Shown: positions 17,381-26,295, numbered from the stretch's first letter. The stretch: 64,000 bases of DNA from Sphaerobacter thermophilus DSM 20745 (GCF_000024985.1 NC_013523.1:1-64000), one strand, 5' to 3'. Notes: generated by a model from the letters alone, not told the origin. Numbers and translations: made by a program.

Positions 17381-17545
17381 GTACGTCATACGTCATGCGT
17401 CATACGTCACCCGTCCCCCTCACTCTCGCCCCCTCTCAGACGGAGTCCACCAGGGGAGAGGGAAGACGTACGCAATACGGAATACGCAGTACGCAGTACC
17501 GGTGACGCATGACGGATGACGCATCACGCATGACGCATTACGTCA
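17381..17545. repeat. Composite heptad and C/G-rich hairpin repeat
   Basis: Heptads with TACGTCA and TGCGTCA (17381-17410) lead into an inverted form of the C-rich hairpin (CCCCTCACTCTCGCCCCCTC to CACCAGGGGAGAGGG). More heptads follow, of the TACGCAG and TGACGCA types (17467-17545). The array runs up to the stop codon of the acetyltransferase gene. Confidence 0.85.
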
Positions 17546-17546
17546 C

Positions 17547-18029
17547 TCACCGCCGCTTTTGCATCAGAATCCCGTGCCGGTTGCGGCCGTAATAGTTGCG
17601 GAGGTCGGCGACCGGGATATACCCGGCGCGACGATAGAGTTCCTGCGCTCCGGTATTCTTGTCCTCCACCATGAGCGTCACGTTGGGGGCGCCGAGCATC
17701 TCCTCCGCCGTCTTGAGGAGGAACCCGCCGATGCCGCGGCGGCGGAAGTCAGGGTCGACACAGAGGTTGAGGATACGGGCGCGGTCGCCGTTGCGGTCGG
17801 CGACGACGCAGCCGGCGATGCGTCCCTCGGCCCAGGCGACGAGGATCTGTGCCCGCGGCCAGAGATAGAGGACCAAGAGCGTGGCGATGCCGTAGGCCTG
17901 GCCCTCGCTGAAGCAACGGCGCTGGAGGGCGTGCAACGCGGGCAGGTCGCGTAGGCTCGCCAACGCGATCTCCACGCGCGCCGTACCGGTATCGACGCTG
18001 CGCACGATCTCTAGTGCTCGCCCCGCCAC
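17547..18029 (-). CDS. GNAT family N-acetyltransferase (RimI-like)
   Basis: The 160-residue product has a GNAT fold with the acetyl-CoA pyrophosphate loop in LCVDPDFRRRGIGGFLLKTA (about 92-111) and the downstream motif VEDKNTGAQELYRRAGYIPV, where N and Y are typical of RimI-like enzymes. The likely start is GTG at 18029. It lies just downstream of the holin-like gene on the same strand, 70 bases away, but probably is not part of the phage-derived island. The acceptor (protein N-terminus or small molecule) is unknown. Confidence 0.82.
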   Translation of the reverse strand: MAGRALEIVRSVDTGTARVEIALASLRDLPALHALQRRCFSEGQAYGIATLLVLYLWPRAQILVAWAEGRIAGCVVADRNGDRARILNLCVDPDFRRRGIGGFLLKTAEEMLGAPNVTLMVEDKNTGAQELYRRAGYIPVADLRNYYGRNRHGILMQKRR

Positions 18030-18099
18030 CTCGTGCTCCCTGCCGTCCGGCCACGCTCTCCGTGGCCTCCGTGGCGCCGCACGCCCGATTATAGTCCGG

Positions 18100-18405
18100 T
18101 CAATCCCGGCCGTGGTCGGCGGCCTGGCCCCGGCGGTAGGCTCGGGTCTGGGAGTAGACCCCGCTGGCGCCGAAACCCAGCACGATCGCGGCCAGCAGGA
18201 TGCGCACGCCCGGCGCGATCTCCGGCCAGATGGCCAGCGCCTCAGCCAGCGCCGCGATCAGCGCCCCGGCGACGACCGCCGCGGGCGTGGCCCATTGCGA
18301 CGGCATTCCGAGCCGCTTCAGCCCCTCTACGAGCAGTGGCACCAGCACCACTGCCGGCACGCCGAGCAGCACGATCCCGTTGGCGAAGTCGCTCGCACCG
18401 TCCAT
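18100..18405 (-). CDS. Small multi-pass membrane protein, holin-like
   Basis: This 101-residue protein has hydrophobic stretches at about 9-30, 40-60 and 66-85, a short N-terminus and a basic C-terminal tail (RAYRRGQAADHGRD). Size, topology and position directly after an endolysin gene are what is expected of a phage holin, which permeabilises the membrane so that endolysin reaches the wall. No holin family signature is recognised, so this rests on context. It is the last gene of the phage-derived island. Confidence 0.6.
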   Translation of the reverse strand: MDGASDFANGIVLLGVPAVVLVPLLVEGLKRLGMPSQWATPAAVVAGALIAALAEALAIWPEIAPGVRILLAAIVLGFGASGVYSQTRAYRRGQAADHGRD

Positions 18406-18466
18406 GGTCGTCTCCCTTCAACCCATGTCTGTTGAAACGTGGGTGTCGTACCGTATCCCACACGAG

Positions 18467-18590
18467 TTCTCCCCTCTCCCAACCTTGGGACAGGGGTCGG
18501 GGGTGAGGGCCGCTCTATCCGGCCAGGTTGACGCGCCAGAGCGGCGGTCGCGACCGCCGCGTACCAATGCGGCGGCTCGGTTTGCCGCAC
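18467..18590. repeat. C/G-rich hairpin repeat plus perfect 20-bp palindrome
   Basis: A C-rich/G-rich hairpin (CCCCTCTCCCAACCTTGGGA and following G-rich arm) spans 18467-18510. Next come the perfect palindrome gcggcggtcgcgaccgccgc at 18541-18560 and a second stem, tgcggc to gccgca, at 18569-18590. The block separates the endolysin and holin-like genes and could act as a terminator or processing site. Confidence 0.7.
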
Positions 18591-18615
18591 TCCAACGTTG
18601 TTTCTAGGAGTGAGG

Positions 18616-19428
18616 TCAGGAGGTGGGAGTGGTCTCCCGTGCTGCCAGCGCCGCGGCGCCGAGGCGGCGCAGCAGCACCTGGTACGGCGGCCGGTTCTCC
18701 GGCCACCACTCGAAGACGGCGCGCTCGAAGTACTGCACGGTGCGGCCGTCCTCCACGATCTCCTCGGTGAGGGGGTAGCCGAAGATCATCAGGCCGCCGT
18801 GCCGCTGCCAGTACTCCCAGAAGGCGCCGCCTACGAAGTGTCCCGTCTCGGTGAAGTAGTGTCCGTAGGCCACCCCGATCCGCCTCCCTTCCCGGTACGG
18901 CAAGACGAAGTCGGCCATCAGCGTGCCGGGGCAGCTCGTCGGTTGCAGCTCCTGATGGCCCCAAACCTCGTCGCCGTGCCCCAGATCCCGCCAGGTGTCG
19001 CAGAGGCGGCGCAGCGCCGCGAGCTGGGCGGCGGTCGCGTGCTGGTCACCGCCGATGAGGACCAGCACGGCCAGCGCCTCGGCGTTGGCCGGCCAGGCGC
19101 CGCAGTGCCAGAGCACGGCCTCGACGTCGCGGCACCAGTAGAGTGCGCCGGTCCGCCCCACCGCGAGGTGGTACATCAGCCCGTCCCCGGCGGTGTGGAG
19201 CCCGTTGCCGGGCATCTCGTCCCAGTCTCTGGCGACGTGGTAGCGCGCGGCCGCCTGGAGCACAGCCACCTCGTCCGCGTCCGGGGGAATCGCCGGGCCG
19301 TGGTAGTGGATCACGATGCCCCGCTTGCGGGCGAGCGGCACCGTCGTGGCCGGGCCACCGTGCGGGTTGGTCGCGAGCCGGGCGCGGAGGTCGATGAGCG
19401 GGAGTCGCTGCAGGCCGCCGGCGGTCAT
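18616..19428 (-). CDS. Peptidoglycan amidase (PGRP/Amidase_2) endolysin with Chloroflexota-type C-terminal repeat
   Basis: The 270-residue protein has an N-acetylmuramoyl-L-alanine amidase domain (about 25-165). Likely zinc ligands are His in GIVIHYHGP, His in AVLWHCGAW, and Cys in ELQPTSCPG preceded by GHQ. The C-terminal domain (about 180-255) with GHYFTETGHFVGGAFWEYWQ, FGYPLTEE and VQYFERAVFEW resembles the LGFP-like motif of secreted Chloroflexota proteins and probably binds wall. No signal peptide is seen, as expected for a holin-dependent endolysin. ATG at 19428 lies two bases from the upstream gene's stop. Confidence 0.85.
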   Translation of the reverse strand: MTAGGLQRLPLIDLRARLATNPHGGPATTVPLARKRGIVIHYHGPAIPPDADEVAVLQAAARYHVARDWDEMPGNGLHTAGDGLMYHLAVGRTGALYWCRDVEAVLWHCGAWPANAEALAVLVLIGGDQHATAAQLAALRRLCDTWRDLGHGDEVWGHQELQPTSCPGTLMADFVLPYREGRRIGVAYGHYFTETGHFVGGAFWEYWQRHGGLMIFGYPLTEEIVEDGRTVQYFERAVFEWWPENRPPYQVLLRRLGAAALAARETTPTS

Positions 19429-19430
19429 GC

Positions 19431-21179
19431 CTACACCTCCACCAGCGTCAGCGCGACCGTGCCGTCTCCCCAGCGTCCGGCGTCGTGCGGCTTCGGCACC
19501 TCCTCGCGGATCGCCGCGATCCGCACGGTGTACTCCACGCCGGTCCGGTCGTAGTCGATATCCCGGAACGTCACCACTCCGCCCGCCTCCCACGCCGCCC
19601 ACAGCGTCCGGGCGAGATCGCGTGCGTCGGCCTGCTCGACCGACCCGTCCCGTCGCACCACCTGGTCCTTACACTGCACCGCGAAGCTCCACCGACGCCG
19701 GCGCGACTCCGGGTCCACCGTCGAATGCTCCGCCCACACGCCCGCGATCACGGGACACCAGTCCGTGACATCCGAGAGCGTCACCCGTACTTGTAGCCAC
19801 CGCGACCGGGCACTCGGCGGCAGCGTCCCCACCACGACGTGCGTCCGTTTCTCGTCTCCATGGATCGTTGACGTCGCCACCGCGGTCCAGCTCAGCCCGC
19901 CGTCGACGCTGGCTTCGAGCGTCACGGTTACCGGGGAGGACGTCGCCCGCTCGTCCGGCCACGCCAGCTCCACGCCGACGAGGCGCCAGACTTTCTCAAC
20001 GTCCCGCGCCCCCGCGTCGAGCAGCGGCGTCACCAGCGTCACGGTGTCCCGCAGCCCCGGCCTGCCGGCGCGCGGGACCAGTTGCCACACCGCCGTTTGG
20101 TTGACGTTGCCACTCCGGCCGGCCAGCACATCCGCATCTTCCGCCGGCCCGGCGATCGCCACCGGATACCGGAACGCCGGCCCCTCATCCAGCAGCCACC
20201 AGCCCCGGCCATCCCACGCCCACAGGTCCGTCCCGTCGCCGTGTTCGTCTTCCACTGCCACGATCAGCCAGCGGCCAAGCCCGCACGCCCCGTACGTCGC
20301 ACGACCGCGCAGCCCCAGCGGCGCAAACACCTTGTCGCCGGGGTCGTACCGGTGCACTTCCTTGCCCAGCCAGGCGTACAGCGCTCCGTTGTGCCCAATC
20401 ATCCACGCGAAGTCATCGGCAAACCCCGCCTGCGGCGCAGTCGTCACGACGTCGGCGTCGACCCCCACTTCCGTCGCCACCGCCCGCCAGATCGCACCCC
20501 GCGTCACGATCCACACTTCCCCGTTGAACGGCGCCACGGCCACGATCTCCTGATCAAGGCTCACCGGCGTCCCCGCCAGCGCGTCCAGCCACGGCTCCCA
20601 CGCACACAGTTCCGGCTCACCACCGGTCGGCTGATCGATCAGCAGCGCCCCACGACCCGGCGCCACGATCGTTGCCGGCTCCGCGGCCGATGCCGTATAC
20701 GTGCCCGTCGCCAGGTCGTAGATCGTCGGCCGCTCCCCCGGCCCGTGCACGAACCCCACGAAACCCCGGCTCACCGCCAGCCCCGTGCACGGCGCCGCCA
20801 GCGCCTGCACCAGCGCCAGCCCGTCATAGGCCCCACCGGCCGACGTCACCCGATACAACCCCGTCCCGTTCGCCACGTAGGTGGTCCCGCCGTGCACAAA
20901 GGAGAAGCTGGGCCGCTCCGGATCAAACGCCGGCGTCACGCTCTCCGTCCGATCCTGCCGCCGCGGCCCTGCCTGCACCCCTTGACTGTCCAGCGCCGGC
21001 CACGCGCCTACACCCCGCCAGAACCGATCCCGCTCCAGTTGCGCCGCCCGACCACCACCGCCGTAGAAGTCGAACAGGCGCACCCGTCCCGTCTGCGCCG
21101 GGTCCGGTGCCGACTGCCGCCGCTCGTACGTCCCGGCGCGCACCATGTAGCCCCGGCCCGCGATCACCACGTCATACAT
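19431..21179 (-). CDS. Phage-type structural protein, propeller-like, function unknown
   Basis: I do not recognise a named family for this 582-residue protein. The central part (about 90-400) is built of short beta repeats with aromatic and Gly-Asp turns (TYVANGTGLYRV, GEVWIVTRGAIWRA, GALYAWLGKEVHRYD), like a beta-propeller. The C-terminal 150 residues are beta-rich and end in a domain with VTFRDIDYDRTGVEYTV. AAGGAG precedes ATG at 21179. Its place between the MuF-like gene and the endolysin suggests a minor structural, stopper or receptor-facing protein. No tape-measure or tail tube gene accompanies it. Confidence 0.6.
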   Translation of the reverse strand: MYDVVIAGRGYMVRAGTYERRQSAPDPAQTGRVRLFDFYGGGGRAAQLERDRFWRGVGAWPALDSQGVQAGPRRQDRTESVTPAFDPERPSFSFVHGGTTYVANGTGLYRVTSAGGAYDGLALVQALAAPCTGLAVSRGFVGFVHGPGERPTIYDLATGTYTASAAEPATIVAPGRGALLIDQPTGGEPELCAWEPWLDALAGTPVSLDQEIVAVAPFNGEVWIVTRGAIWRAVATEVGVDADVVTTAPQAGFADDFAWMIGHNGALYAWLGKEVHRYDPGDKVFAPLGLRGRATYGACGLGRWLIVAVEDEHGDGTDLWAWDGRGWWLLDEGPAFRYPVAIAGPAEDADVLAGRSGNVNQTAVWQLVPRAGRPGLRDTVTLVTPLLDAGARDVEKVWRLVGVELAWPDERATSSPVTVTLEASVDGGLSWTAVATSTIHGDEKRTHVVVGTLPPSARSRWLQVRVTLSDVTDWCPVIAGVWAEHSTVDPESRRRRWSFAVQCKDQVVRRDGSVEQADARDLARTLWAAWEAGGVVTFRDIDYDRTGVEYTVRIAAIREEVPKPHDAGRWGDGTVALTLVEV

Positions 21180-21182
21180 GGC

Positions 21183-21566
21183 TCACTCCTTCGGCCGGCC
21201 GCCTCCGCCGCTCGGCCGACTCGGGTCGGCCCGGCTCACGCACTCCGAGTACGCGTAAACACGCCGGCAGCGGCACCCTGGATGCAGCGGCGGCTGCGGC
21301 CCCACGCCCTCGATGTACCGCGTCCCGTGCAGCGGCCCGCACACCGGGCAGACCCGCTCGTCCTGCGCCGTCCGGTACTCCTCCCAGTGGAGCCACCGCG
21401 TACATGGCCGCGTCGTCGGCGGCGCCGGCGGCCCGGGATCCGGCCCCACGATCGGCGTCGGCGGGTTGCCCGGCACGGCGCCGGTGCCGGGGTCGAGCAA
21501 GGCAGCTTCGTAGCGCGCCCAGCCGCCTCCCGGGCGGCTGGACGGCGCGGGTTCGCTTGGTGTCAT
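21183..21566 (-). CDS. MuF-like Cys/His C-terminal domain, probable truncated minor head protein
   Basis: The 127-residue product is Pro-rich up to about residue 60 and then carries CPVCGPLHGTRY followed by PPLHPGCRCRR. The C-x-x-C plus H-P-x-C-x-C pattern is the hallmark of the C-terminal zinc-like region of Mu gpF/SPP1 gp7 minor head proteins. Full-length relatives are over 250 residues, so this looks like a C-terminal remnant. The start at 21566 has no strong ribosome site and lies beside a heptad repeat, consistent with repeat insertion having replaced the 5' part. Confidence 0.6.
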   Translation of the reverse strand: MTPSEPAPSSRPGGGWARYEAALLDPGTGAVPGNPPTPIVGPDPGPPAPPTTRPCTRWLHWEEYRTAQDERVCPVCGPLHGTRYIEGVGPQPPLHPGCRCRRVYAYSECVSRADPSRPSGGGGRPKE

Positions 21567-21579
21567 AGGTATGGTCCCG

Positions 21580-21703
21580 TCATGCGTGATGCGTGTTCCG
21601 TATTGCGTATTGCGTGTTTCTCCCCTCTCCCCTGGTGGGCTCCGTCCGAGCGGGGCCGGGGGTGAGGGGGACGGATGACGCACGACGCATGACGCATCAC
21701 GCA
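21580..21703. repeat. Composite repeat between MuF-like and terminase genes
   Basis: Heptads (TGCGTGA, TGCGTAT) at 21583-21615 are followed by the hairpin CCCTGGTGGGCTCCGTCCGA with its G-rich arm, then TGACGCA/ACGCATC heptads at 21674-21703. The repeat ends at the terminase stop codon. Confidence 0.88.
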
Positions 21704-23197
21704 TCATCTCCCCCTCCCCCGCGCCAGGCGCGGGCGCCAGTCCTGCTCGTCGAGGACGACGCAGAGCGCCGCGGAGATGAGCAGGTCGTCGTGGGTCCGT
21801 GGGTCGGGCACCGACCAGCTCATCAGGCGGTGCGAGCCGGGCCGCACCGTGTAGGTGCAGGCCCGGACCTGCCGCCAGAAGAGCGCGGCGAGCGCGCTCG
21901 CTTCGGGATCGTCCGGAGCCGGGGCGTGGTCTTTGAAGCGGCCGCTGTCCACGGCGCTGAGGAAGGACCAGCCGAGCTGGCTCTTGCTGGTGAGGGAGAA
22001 GATAAAGGGGAGCACCGCCCGGTCGCCGAGCGATGCGCGGAGGAAGCTCGCGAGGCCCGCCCCGACTCCGGTCGCATCCACGACGACGTAGCGGGCACGC
22101 CAGACATGGCGCGCCAGGTCGACCAACTGCGCGTGCAGCGCGGTGTGCTTGACGCCGGTCCAGAGGTAGCGCCGCACGACCTCGTAGCGCGGGCGCGCGT
22201 CCTGGTGCACCACCCGCACGACCGTCAATGCCGTGCTGTCCCGCCGCGCGGCCGGGTCGTAGGCCCGGCCGGGATCGACGCTCTCCTCTTCCTCGCCCGC
22301 GACATCGAGCAGGAGCGCATACTCCTCACCCGGCACGGCACGGGTGAGCGGCGGGTGGTCGCCCTGCATCTGCCCCTGGCGGCTGGGTGGGAAGAGCCCG
22401 CCCTGGCCGTCCAGTTCCAGTAGCTCGTACTCCGTGCGGATGAACGGGTGGTCGGCCCCCAGCAGAGCGATCTGGCGCTCCACGTAGCGCCCGTAGCTGG
22501 GCACCTCCTGCGCGACGACCTGCCAGGGAACGCGGAAGAGCCGTCGCCGACCGTCCTCGGCCTCCAGCGCCGCCAGGTGGCGCATCTGGCGGGCGAGCAG
22601 CGTGTCGGCGGTCCACACCGTCCCCATGGAGAGGGTCACGGCATCGGTCGATGCCGCCATCGGCGCGAAGACGCTGTCCCAGCGCTCCGGCCTGATGTCC
22701 TGGCACTCGTTGGCGACGAGCAGTAGCGAGGCGGTCTGCCCGCGCGCGTTGCTCTGCGGTCCGGCTGAGACGAAGTGGCAGGCTGCGCGGCCGAGCCGCA
22801 CGATGGTGCCGTCTTGCACCCGTGGCCGGAGTCCGAGAGCGCGGGCACGCTCGCACGTCAGCCGCTCGATGAGCCGGTCCCGCGCCAGGATGCCCTGGGG
22901 CCGCAGGGTGGGGAGCGCCACGACGATTGAGCCGCCCGCGCGCTGGAACAGGGTCAGCAGGTAGGCGATGAGCTGGGCGAGCGCCTCGTCCTTGCCCGCC
23001 TGGCGGGAGAAGACGATGCCGAAGTCGGCGGGGTGCGAGCGGTCGCCGCGGGCGCGGGCCACAACGGCCGCCGCCACGGCGCGCATCGGCTCCGCCTGGT
23101 AGCGCCGCGGGCGGCGGGAGGGGAAGAGCGCGCGGGCGAAGGCCACCGGGTCCGCCAGGAGCGCCCGCATCCCGGCGATCGTCGCCCGCTCGATCAC
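21704..23197 (-). CDS. Phage terminase large subunit (TerL-like)
   Basis: The 497-residue DNA-packaging motor has an N-terminal ATPase with Walker A SRQAGKDEA (residues 64-72), Walker B LLLVANECQDI, and a coupling-motif region LSMGTVW. The C-terminal RNase H-like nuclease has acidic positions in LLLDVAGEEEE, VVDATGVGAGLA and THDDLLISAAL. All catalytic motifs appear intact and the length is normal. GTG at 23197 overlaps the upstream stop (GTGA) and starts at the conserved region. In phages TerL docks on the portal and fills the capsid with DNA; here it follows the portal and connector genes. Confidence 0.88.
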   Translation of the reverse strand: MIERATIAGMRALLADPVAFARALFPSRRPRRYQAEPMRAVAAAVVARARGDRSHPADFGIVFSRQAGKDEALAQLIAYLLTLFQRAGGSIVVALPTLRPQGILARDRLIERLTCERARALGLRPRVQDGTIVRLGRAACHFVSAGPQSNARGQTASLLLVANECQDIRPERWDSVFAPMAASTDAVTLSMGTVWTADTLLARQMRHLAALEAEDGRRRLFRVPWQVVAQEVPSYGRYVERQIALLGADHPFIRTEYELLELDGQGGLFPPSRQGQMQGDHPPLTRAVPGEEYALLLDVAGEEEESVDPGRAYDPAARRDSTALTVVRVVHQDARPRYEVVRRYLWTGVKHTALHAQLVDLARHVWRARYVVVDATGVGAGLASFLRASLGDRAVLPFIFSLTSKSQLGWSFLSAVDSGRFKDHAPAPDDPEASALAALFWRQVRACTYTVRPGSHRLMSWSVPDPRTHDDLLISAALCVVLDEQDWRPRLARGRGR

Positions 23198-23802
23198 CCG
23201 CTGACCTCCACGGTGCGCGTCCGCAGGCGCCGCCGCAGGTCGCGCTGCAGGGCCTGGTAGTCGCGCCGCGCAGCCTCCAGCCGGCTCTCGTAGCGGGGCG
23301 GCAGCGGCCCACGCTTCCACTCCTCGCGCGCCCGGAACTCAAGCGCCCACACCAGCGCCCCGGTCAGGATCAACGCCTCCGCGGCCGGCGGCACCGGGAA
23401 CGGCTCATCGCCGGTCGCCGGAAAGGTCCGGGTCGCGGCGTAGTAGACCGTGTAGCTGCCCGCTACCAATGGCTGTGTGAACCGGAGCGCACCCGCGAAC
23501 TGCTCCCAGGCCAGCTCCTCCCCGGCCACGACGCGCGCCGGGGCTGCCGCGCGCCGCGGGATGACCTGCCCGCCCGGGGCAACGACCCGCGCCACGTCCA
23601 GTGTGTCCTCCGGCAGGGCGATCTCGGTTACTCCCGCGTCGACCGTCGCGGTCAGGACCCGTTCCGCCGGCTCCCACCGGCTGTACCGCTCCAGCGACCA
23701 GCGCAACGCCTCGTCCAGCTCTGCATCGGTCCACAGCCCCACCGTGCCGTCGTCCTCCAGCCACAGCCGGAGCCGGTCGCGCATCTGGCTCAGTGTCGGC
23801 AT
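23194..23802 (-). CDS. Head-tail connector-like protein
   Basis: The 202-residue protein begins MPTLSQMRDRLRLWLEDDGT and has WTDAELDEALRWSLERYSRW, a helical pattern seen in phage head completion/connector proteins (gp6-like adaptors). A beta-rich middle follows, then a C-terminal basic helix (SRLEAARRDYQALQRDLRRR). It lies between portal and terminase and overlaps terminase by four bases. The assignment is from pattern and context; no catalytic motif is present. Confidence 0.6.
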   Translation of the reverse strand: MPTLSQMRDRLRLWLEDDGTVGLWTDAELDEALRWSLERYSRWEPAERVLTATVDAGVTEIALPEDTLDVARVVAPGGQVIPRRAAAPARVVAGEELAWEQFAGALRFTQPLVAGSYTVYYAATRTFPATGDEPFPVPPAAEALILTGALVWALEFRAREEWKRGPLPPRYESRLEAARRDYQALQRDLRRRLRTRTVEVSG

Positions 23803-23806
23803 ATAC

Positions 23807-23920
23807 CCCTCACCCCCGACCCCTCTCCCCTTGTGGGAGAGGGGAGCATGACGCAATACGCAGTACGGCTTACGTTCCCCCTCTCCCGGAGTTGGGTAAG
23901 GGGGCTAGGGGGTGAGGGCC
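23807..23920. repeat. Two C/G-rich hairpins and heptads overlapping the portal 3' end
   Basis: One hairpin (CACCCCCGACCCCTCTCCCC to GGGAGAGGGG) lies at 23810-23847, heptads (ACGCAAT, ACGCAGT) at 23850-23868, and a second hairpin at 23876-23920. The portal stop codon and its last few codons (Ala-Leu-Thr-Pro) are formed by the second copy. Confidence 0.85.
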
Positions 23921-25263
23921 GCTCCCTCTTCCCCCAATGCCTCCCGTTCCTCCAGCACCCGGGACCACTCGGCATCAGGTTCGGCGTCGCCGAGGAGGGT
24001 CATGGCCGTGCGGCGACTGTGTATCCCGGCGTGGACCAGGGCCGTCTCGCTGCGGACCAGCGCCTCGCGGTCGCTCGGCAGGATCGGGCCCCAGATGACG
24101 CCGGTGCGCCGCACCCCGCCGAAGTCCATCCCGCCGAAGCGCTCCATCAGGTCCAGCAGCATCCGGTTGCGGCGGCGGTAGACGCTGTCCCACACCCGCC
24201 GCTTGCGCTGGACCTTTTGCACCAGCGGCTGGATCTCCACCTCCAGCGCCGTGCCGGACAGGTTGCGCCCCGAGTCGCCGAAGGCGCTCCGCGGCGTTTC
24301 GGCCAGGTCGTAGAGGGCGCGGTACAGCAGCTCCACGTAGTCGATATGCAGCCGCACCCCACCGCCGCTCAGCATGTCGAGCAGGTAGGCCTTGCTGTCT
24401 TCCGGGAGCTCCCAGACGGCGCCTTCGTCGGCGCGGATGCCGTCCGACCCAGTGACGTTCTCGAGCACGACGATCGGGTTGCCCGACACCTGCAAGATGC
24501 GGCTGATGACCGTCATCCGCCGGTTGAGTTCCCGGCACACGTCCAGCAGGTCGGCCAGGTCGCTCTCGCCCCAGAGCGAGTGCGGCTTGGCGATGTTGGG
24601 GAAGATGACATAGGGAATCCACCCGTAGGGGTTCGGCTCGTCGCGGACGATCACGCCCGCGACCTCGAAGCGCACCCGCTCGGCCGTCCAGTCCTCGACG
24701 ACGCGCACCGCGCCGGGACCGGCGCCGACGTCGACGCCGAACAGGTCGGACGCCTCTTCGGCCGGCAGCGTGTAGAGCTGCACCACGCGGCGCACGGCGC
24801 GGACGTTGTCGGGCGCCGACCAGGCCCACAGTGTCGCGGGGTCGACCGAGACCACCAGCGGCCGGCCGGCGTCGCGGTCCCAGGTCACCTTGAAGGCGCC
24901 GTCGCCCAGGACGCTGGCGTCGATGAGGGTTTGGGTATCGAGCCCGTGCAGGTCCTGCTCGGCCGCCAGGTCGTTCAGCGCCGTCTCGGCCCGCCGCGCC
25001 TGCTCCGGGCTGACGCCGTCGACCGGCGGGACGGTGAACACCACCGGTTCCGGGAAGACGTAGCTGGCGGCTTTGCGCACCAGGGCGCGGGCGTAGTTGA
25101 TGGTCAACTGGGTTTCCCCGGCCCGGCGTCGCCGATCCCACTGCCGCCCTTCGTAGAAGTCGAGCAGTTCCCGGTAGCGGGTCATCCGGTCGACATCGTG
25201 GGCCTGCACCCAGTCGGCCAGCGTCGCGGGGACCACCTCGCCGCTGATCGGCATAAGCGTCAC
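23905..25263 (-). CDS. Phage portal protein (SPP1 gp6-like)
   Basis: The 452-residue portal forms the dodecameric DNA gate at a capsid vertex. Recognisable parts are the N-terminal YRELLDFYEGRQWDRRRR, the helical TQLTINYARALVRKAASYVF, the wing domain, and the clip/stem region with VQKVQRKRRVWDSVYRRRN. Length fits this portal family. GTG at 25263 has AAGGAGG six bases upstream. Its extreme C-terminus is encoded by an inserted repeat. It follows the capsid gene across a repeat-filled gap. Confidence 0.88.
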   Translation of the reverse strand: MTLMPISGEVVPATLADWVQAHDVDRMTRYRELLDFYEGRQWDRRRRAGETQLTINYARALVRKAASYVFPEPVVFTVPPVDGVSPEQARRAETALNDLAAEQDLHGLDTQTLIDASVLGDGAFKVTWDRDAGRPLVVSVDPATLWAWSAPDNVRAVRRVVQLYTLPAEEASDLFGVDVGAGPGAVRVVEDWTAERVRFEVAGVIVRDEPNPYGWIPYVIFPNIAKPHSLWGESDLADLLDVCRELNRRMTVISRILQVSGNPIVVLENVTGSDGIRADEGAVWELPEDSKAYLLDMLSGGGVRLHIDYVELLYRALYDLAETPRSAFGDSGRNLSGTALEVEIQPLVQKVQRKRRVWDSVYRRRNRMLLDLMERFGGMDFGGVRRTGVIWGPILPSDREALVRSETALVHAGIHSRRTAMTLLGDAEPDAEWSRVLEEREALGEEGAALTP

Positions 25264-25295
25264 GGATACCTCCTTGGGGATGATGTGTGGCGACG

Positions 25296-25399
25296 GCCCT
25301 CACCCCCTGGTCCCCTCTCCCAACTCTGGGAGATGGGGAACAGGACGACGAATCACTCCCCTCTCTCAAACTTGGGAGAGGGGCCGGGGGTGAGGGCGG
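25296..25399. repeat. Two C/G-rich hairpin repeats between portal and capsid genes
   Basis: One copy (CCCTCACCCCCTGGTCCCCT onward, 25297-25338) and a second copy (CTCCCCTCTCTCAAACTTGG onward, 25355-25399) are arranged in opposite sense. Together they fill the gap between the portal start and the capsid stop. Confidence 0.88.
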
Positions 25400-25407
25400 T
25401 CCCCGCC

Positions 25408-26295
25408 TCACGCCCCTTCGATGCCACGCAGGCGGGCGACGCCCAGCTCGCTGAAGAGGGCGAGGCCCGCGTACCACTTGATGCGGTGCCGGCTGGCGTC
25501 CTTGGTTTCCAGTTCACCGATCGCCTCGATCTGGATGCCGCCGTTCTCGATCCCCATCACGCCGGATGGACCGAACTTGACGGCGTAGATGCTGGAGAGG
25601 TTGCTGCCGGCGCCTAGCGTCTCGTCGATCGGGATGAAGTCGTCGACGATGATCGGGATGCCGTCGTAGAAGAGGGCACGGCGACCGAAGGCGTCGACGT
25701 CCGTCTCGAGCAGGTTGCCGCTGGTGCGGCGGAGCTGCGAGAGCTTGCGCCGCGTGCGCTTGTGCATCAGCAGCGCGTCCGGCCGCCCGGGCCGGACGAG
25801 GTCGATCAGCTCGTCCATCAGGTCGAGGGTGAGAGCACCGCCGTCGGGCCCGGGCTCCAGCGTCTGGGATGCCGGGACGAGCGTCGCGAGGCCGTCGAAT
25901 GCCTTGGGATTGGCAGTGCTGTCGCCGTTGAAGAAGGTGTCGCTGAAGAGGTGCGCGACGGCCTTGGCTCGGCTCTCGATGACGATCGCCTCCAGGTCGT
26001 TCGGGTCGGCGTACGTCTGCTGCAGAAAGTTGTCGACATCCGCGTCGCCGCCCAGGATCTTGAGCGCGACCGTGACCTGCGTGAACTCAGGCGTCGCCTC
26101 CTGCCAGGTGTCGCCGACGTCGTAGAACTGCGCGGCGGGCATCGTCTTCTCGCGGTTGTAGGTGAGCGCGGTGCCGGTGACGTTCATGAAGGGGAGCAGC
26201 GTCAGCACGCTCGACTCCATCACGATCGTCTCGATCACGCCGCGCAGCAACATGTCGTTCGTCAGCTTTGCCGCTTCCACCTTGGTCAGTGCCAT
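25408..26295 (-). CDS. HK97-fold major capsid protein
   Basis: This 295-residue protein begins MALTKVEAAKLTNDMLLRGV and contains TYNREKTMPAAQFYDVGDTW, KILGGDADVDNFLQQTYAD and a C-terminal region with GIENGGIQIEAIGE. This pattern is typical of short HK97-type coat proteins of siphovirus-like prophages that lack a long delta domain. ATG at 26295 follows GAGGGGAGGG. An encapsulin is less likely because the portal, terminase and scaffold-like genes are adjacent. Confidence 0.85.
   Translation of the reverse strand: MALTKVEAAKLTNDMLLRGVIETIVMESSVLTLLPFMNVTGTALTYNREKTMPAAQFYDVGDTWQEATPEFTQVTVALKILGGDADVDNFLQQTYADPNDLEAIVIESRAKAVAHLFSDTFFNGDSTANPKAFDGLATLVPASQTLEPGPDGGALTLDLMDELIDLVRPGRPDALLMHKRTRRKLSQLRRTSGNLLETDVDAFGRRALFYDGIPIIVDDFIPIDETLGAGSNLSSIYAVKFGPSGVMGIENGGIQIEAIGELETKDASRHRIKWYAGLALFSELGVARLRGIEGA

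Noticed and set aside
19882-21665. Very long plus-strand open frame opposite the propeller-like gene
   Set aside because: It is the antisense shadow of a real gene with good ribosome site and protein features; its translation is Arg/Pro-rich without motifs.
25408-26295. Encapsulin instead of phage capsid
   Set aside because: Portal, terminase and scaffold-like genes are adjacent and no cargo enzyme is present.
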